From the NCBI GenBank assembly GCA_000507305.1, contig DF241090.1:1-64000 (forward strand): DNA of 64,000 nucleotides. Direction: 5' to 3'. The DNA comes from Breviolum minutum Mf 1.05b.01. Its lineage: Eukaryota > Sar > Dinophyceae > Suessiales > Symbiodiniaceae. Both the position numbers and the translations under genes were made by a program. Shown one piece after another: positions 63,464 to 64,000 of this stretch. Position 1 is the first letter of the stretch. Each line of letters begins with the position of its first letter. The notes below the pieces were generated by a model that worked only from the letters and a program-made list of their open reading frames with translations, was not told where the DNA came from and made no database searches.

Positions 63464-63491
63464 TTGATGGAAGAAATCATGCATCAACAGT
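63464..63491. repeat. Copy of dispersed TGTTGATGGAAGAAATCCTGC repeat
   Basis: It reads TACTGTTGATGGAAGAAATC then ATGCATCAACAGTA, so the ends form a perfect 10-base inverted repeat. Related copies, in both orientations, occur at 2991-3017, 7219-7240, 15104-15125, 18234-18260, 34372-34398, 60132-60152 and 60214-60236, often followed by CACC and GGTTGA. This suggests the terminal repeat of a transposon family. Confidence 0.7.
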
Positions 63492-64000
63492 AGTGCCCAA
63501 TACTCAACTCTGAAAGATGTTCTATTCTATTCCCCAAATAGCTTGCAGTAAACTCCACGAAACAAACTGTGAATTGGTCCATTTGCATCTACACAAAATA
63601 TTCCAGCTGAAAGTTGTCACAAAATGATGAAATTCCAGCCTCAACAACTTGAGATTAACTCCTCCTCGTTTCACCTAAAATTCGGACCATCAAATTCGGG
63701 GGGACAATTTGCCAATCTCAATTTGTGTGTGTGATGTACCACTGCACTGTATACTGTGGGCAATATGTTACTGGAGATATTCAATGCCACTGCCTCTTAC
63801 ATGCATATCTAGCCCAACAAGCTATCAAAACAATATACTTCACCAACCTGAAGGGGTGGCAATCTTCCAGGAATCATAGTAAAACTACATACCGCATACA
63901 TAGATGGCGCTGTATCAGATTATTTGCGCCCAAGATGCTTTGAAGGCATACAGCATATCATATTTAAAAGAAGATGTTCAACTTCATACCTACTGGTACA

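Overview
This window looks like nuclear DNA of a dinoflagellate, most likely a Suessiales/Symbiodiniaceae-type alga. The genus cannot be fixed from the sequence. The evidence is: genes cut into very many tiny exons; 5' splice sites that are GT, GC or GA in comparable numbers; 3' splice sites that are almost always AG followed by G; introns carrying transposon-like ends; and a protein kinase of the style known from these algae (DMG in place of DFG, activation segment KTYTTCGTPDYFAPE). No long bacterial-type genes, rRNA, tRNA or CRISPR were seen.

The centre of the window (about 9.36-40.96 kb, minus strand) is one gene that I rebuilt exon by exon: a cyclic-nucleotide-dependent AGC protein kinase of the PKG family. 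At least 36 exons (mean about 60 bases, about 735 residues) are spread over 31.6 kb, so about 93 % of the locus is intron. Order in the protein: cyclic-nucleotide-binding domain A (37.5-41.0 kb), linker (36.7 kb), domain B (29.9-35.6 kb), domain C (24.9-29.0 kb), a partly resolved linker (about 23.6 kb), kinase domain (11.1-22.1 kb), AGC tail and stop codon (9.36-11.2 kb). The N-terminus upstream of 40.96 kb is not resolved.

Downstream on the same strand, about 0.3-4.6 kb (perhaps from 6.1 kb), lies a second broken-up gene: a protein with two FKBP-type prolyl isomerase-like domains in tandem, probably followed by a TPR repeat that runs out of the left edge. Head-to-tail genes on one strand are usual in dinoflagellates.

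From 41 to 64 kb I see only candidate exons, several of them open on both strands, together with simple repeats. I do not assign a gene there.

The most interesting signal is in the introns. In 27 of 34 resolved kinase-gene junctions the first two intron bases repeat the first two bases of the next exon. Twelve introns have CT(T/C)GG at intron positions 5-9, and several end in CCAAG. Longer palindromic (MITE-like) elements also sit inside introns. Together this reads as a gene built up by intron-generating transposons (introners), in which the target-site duplication supplies the variable GT/GC/GA donor and the element's end supplies the AG acceptor.
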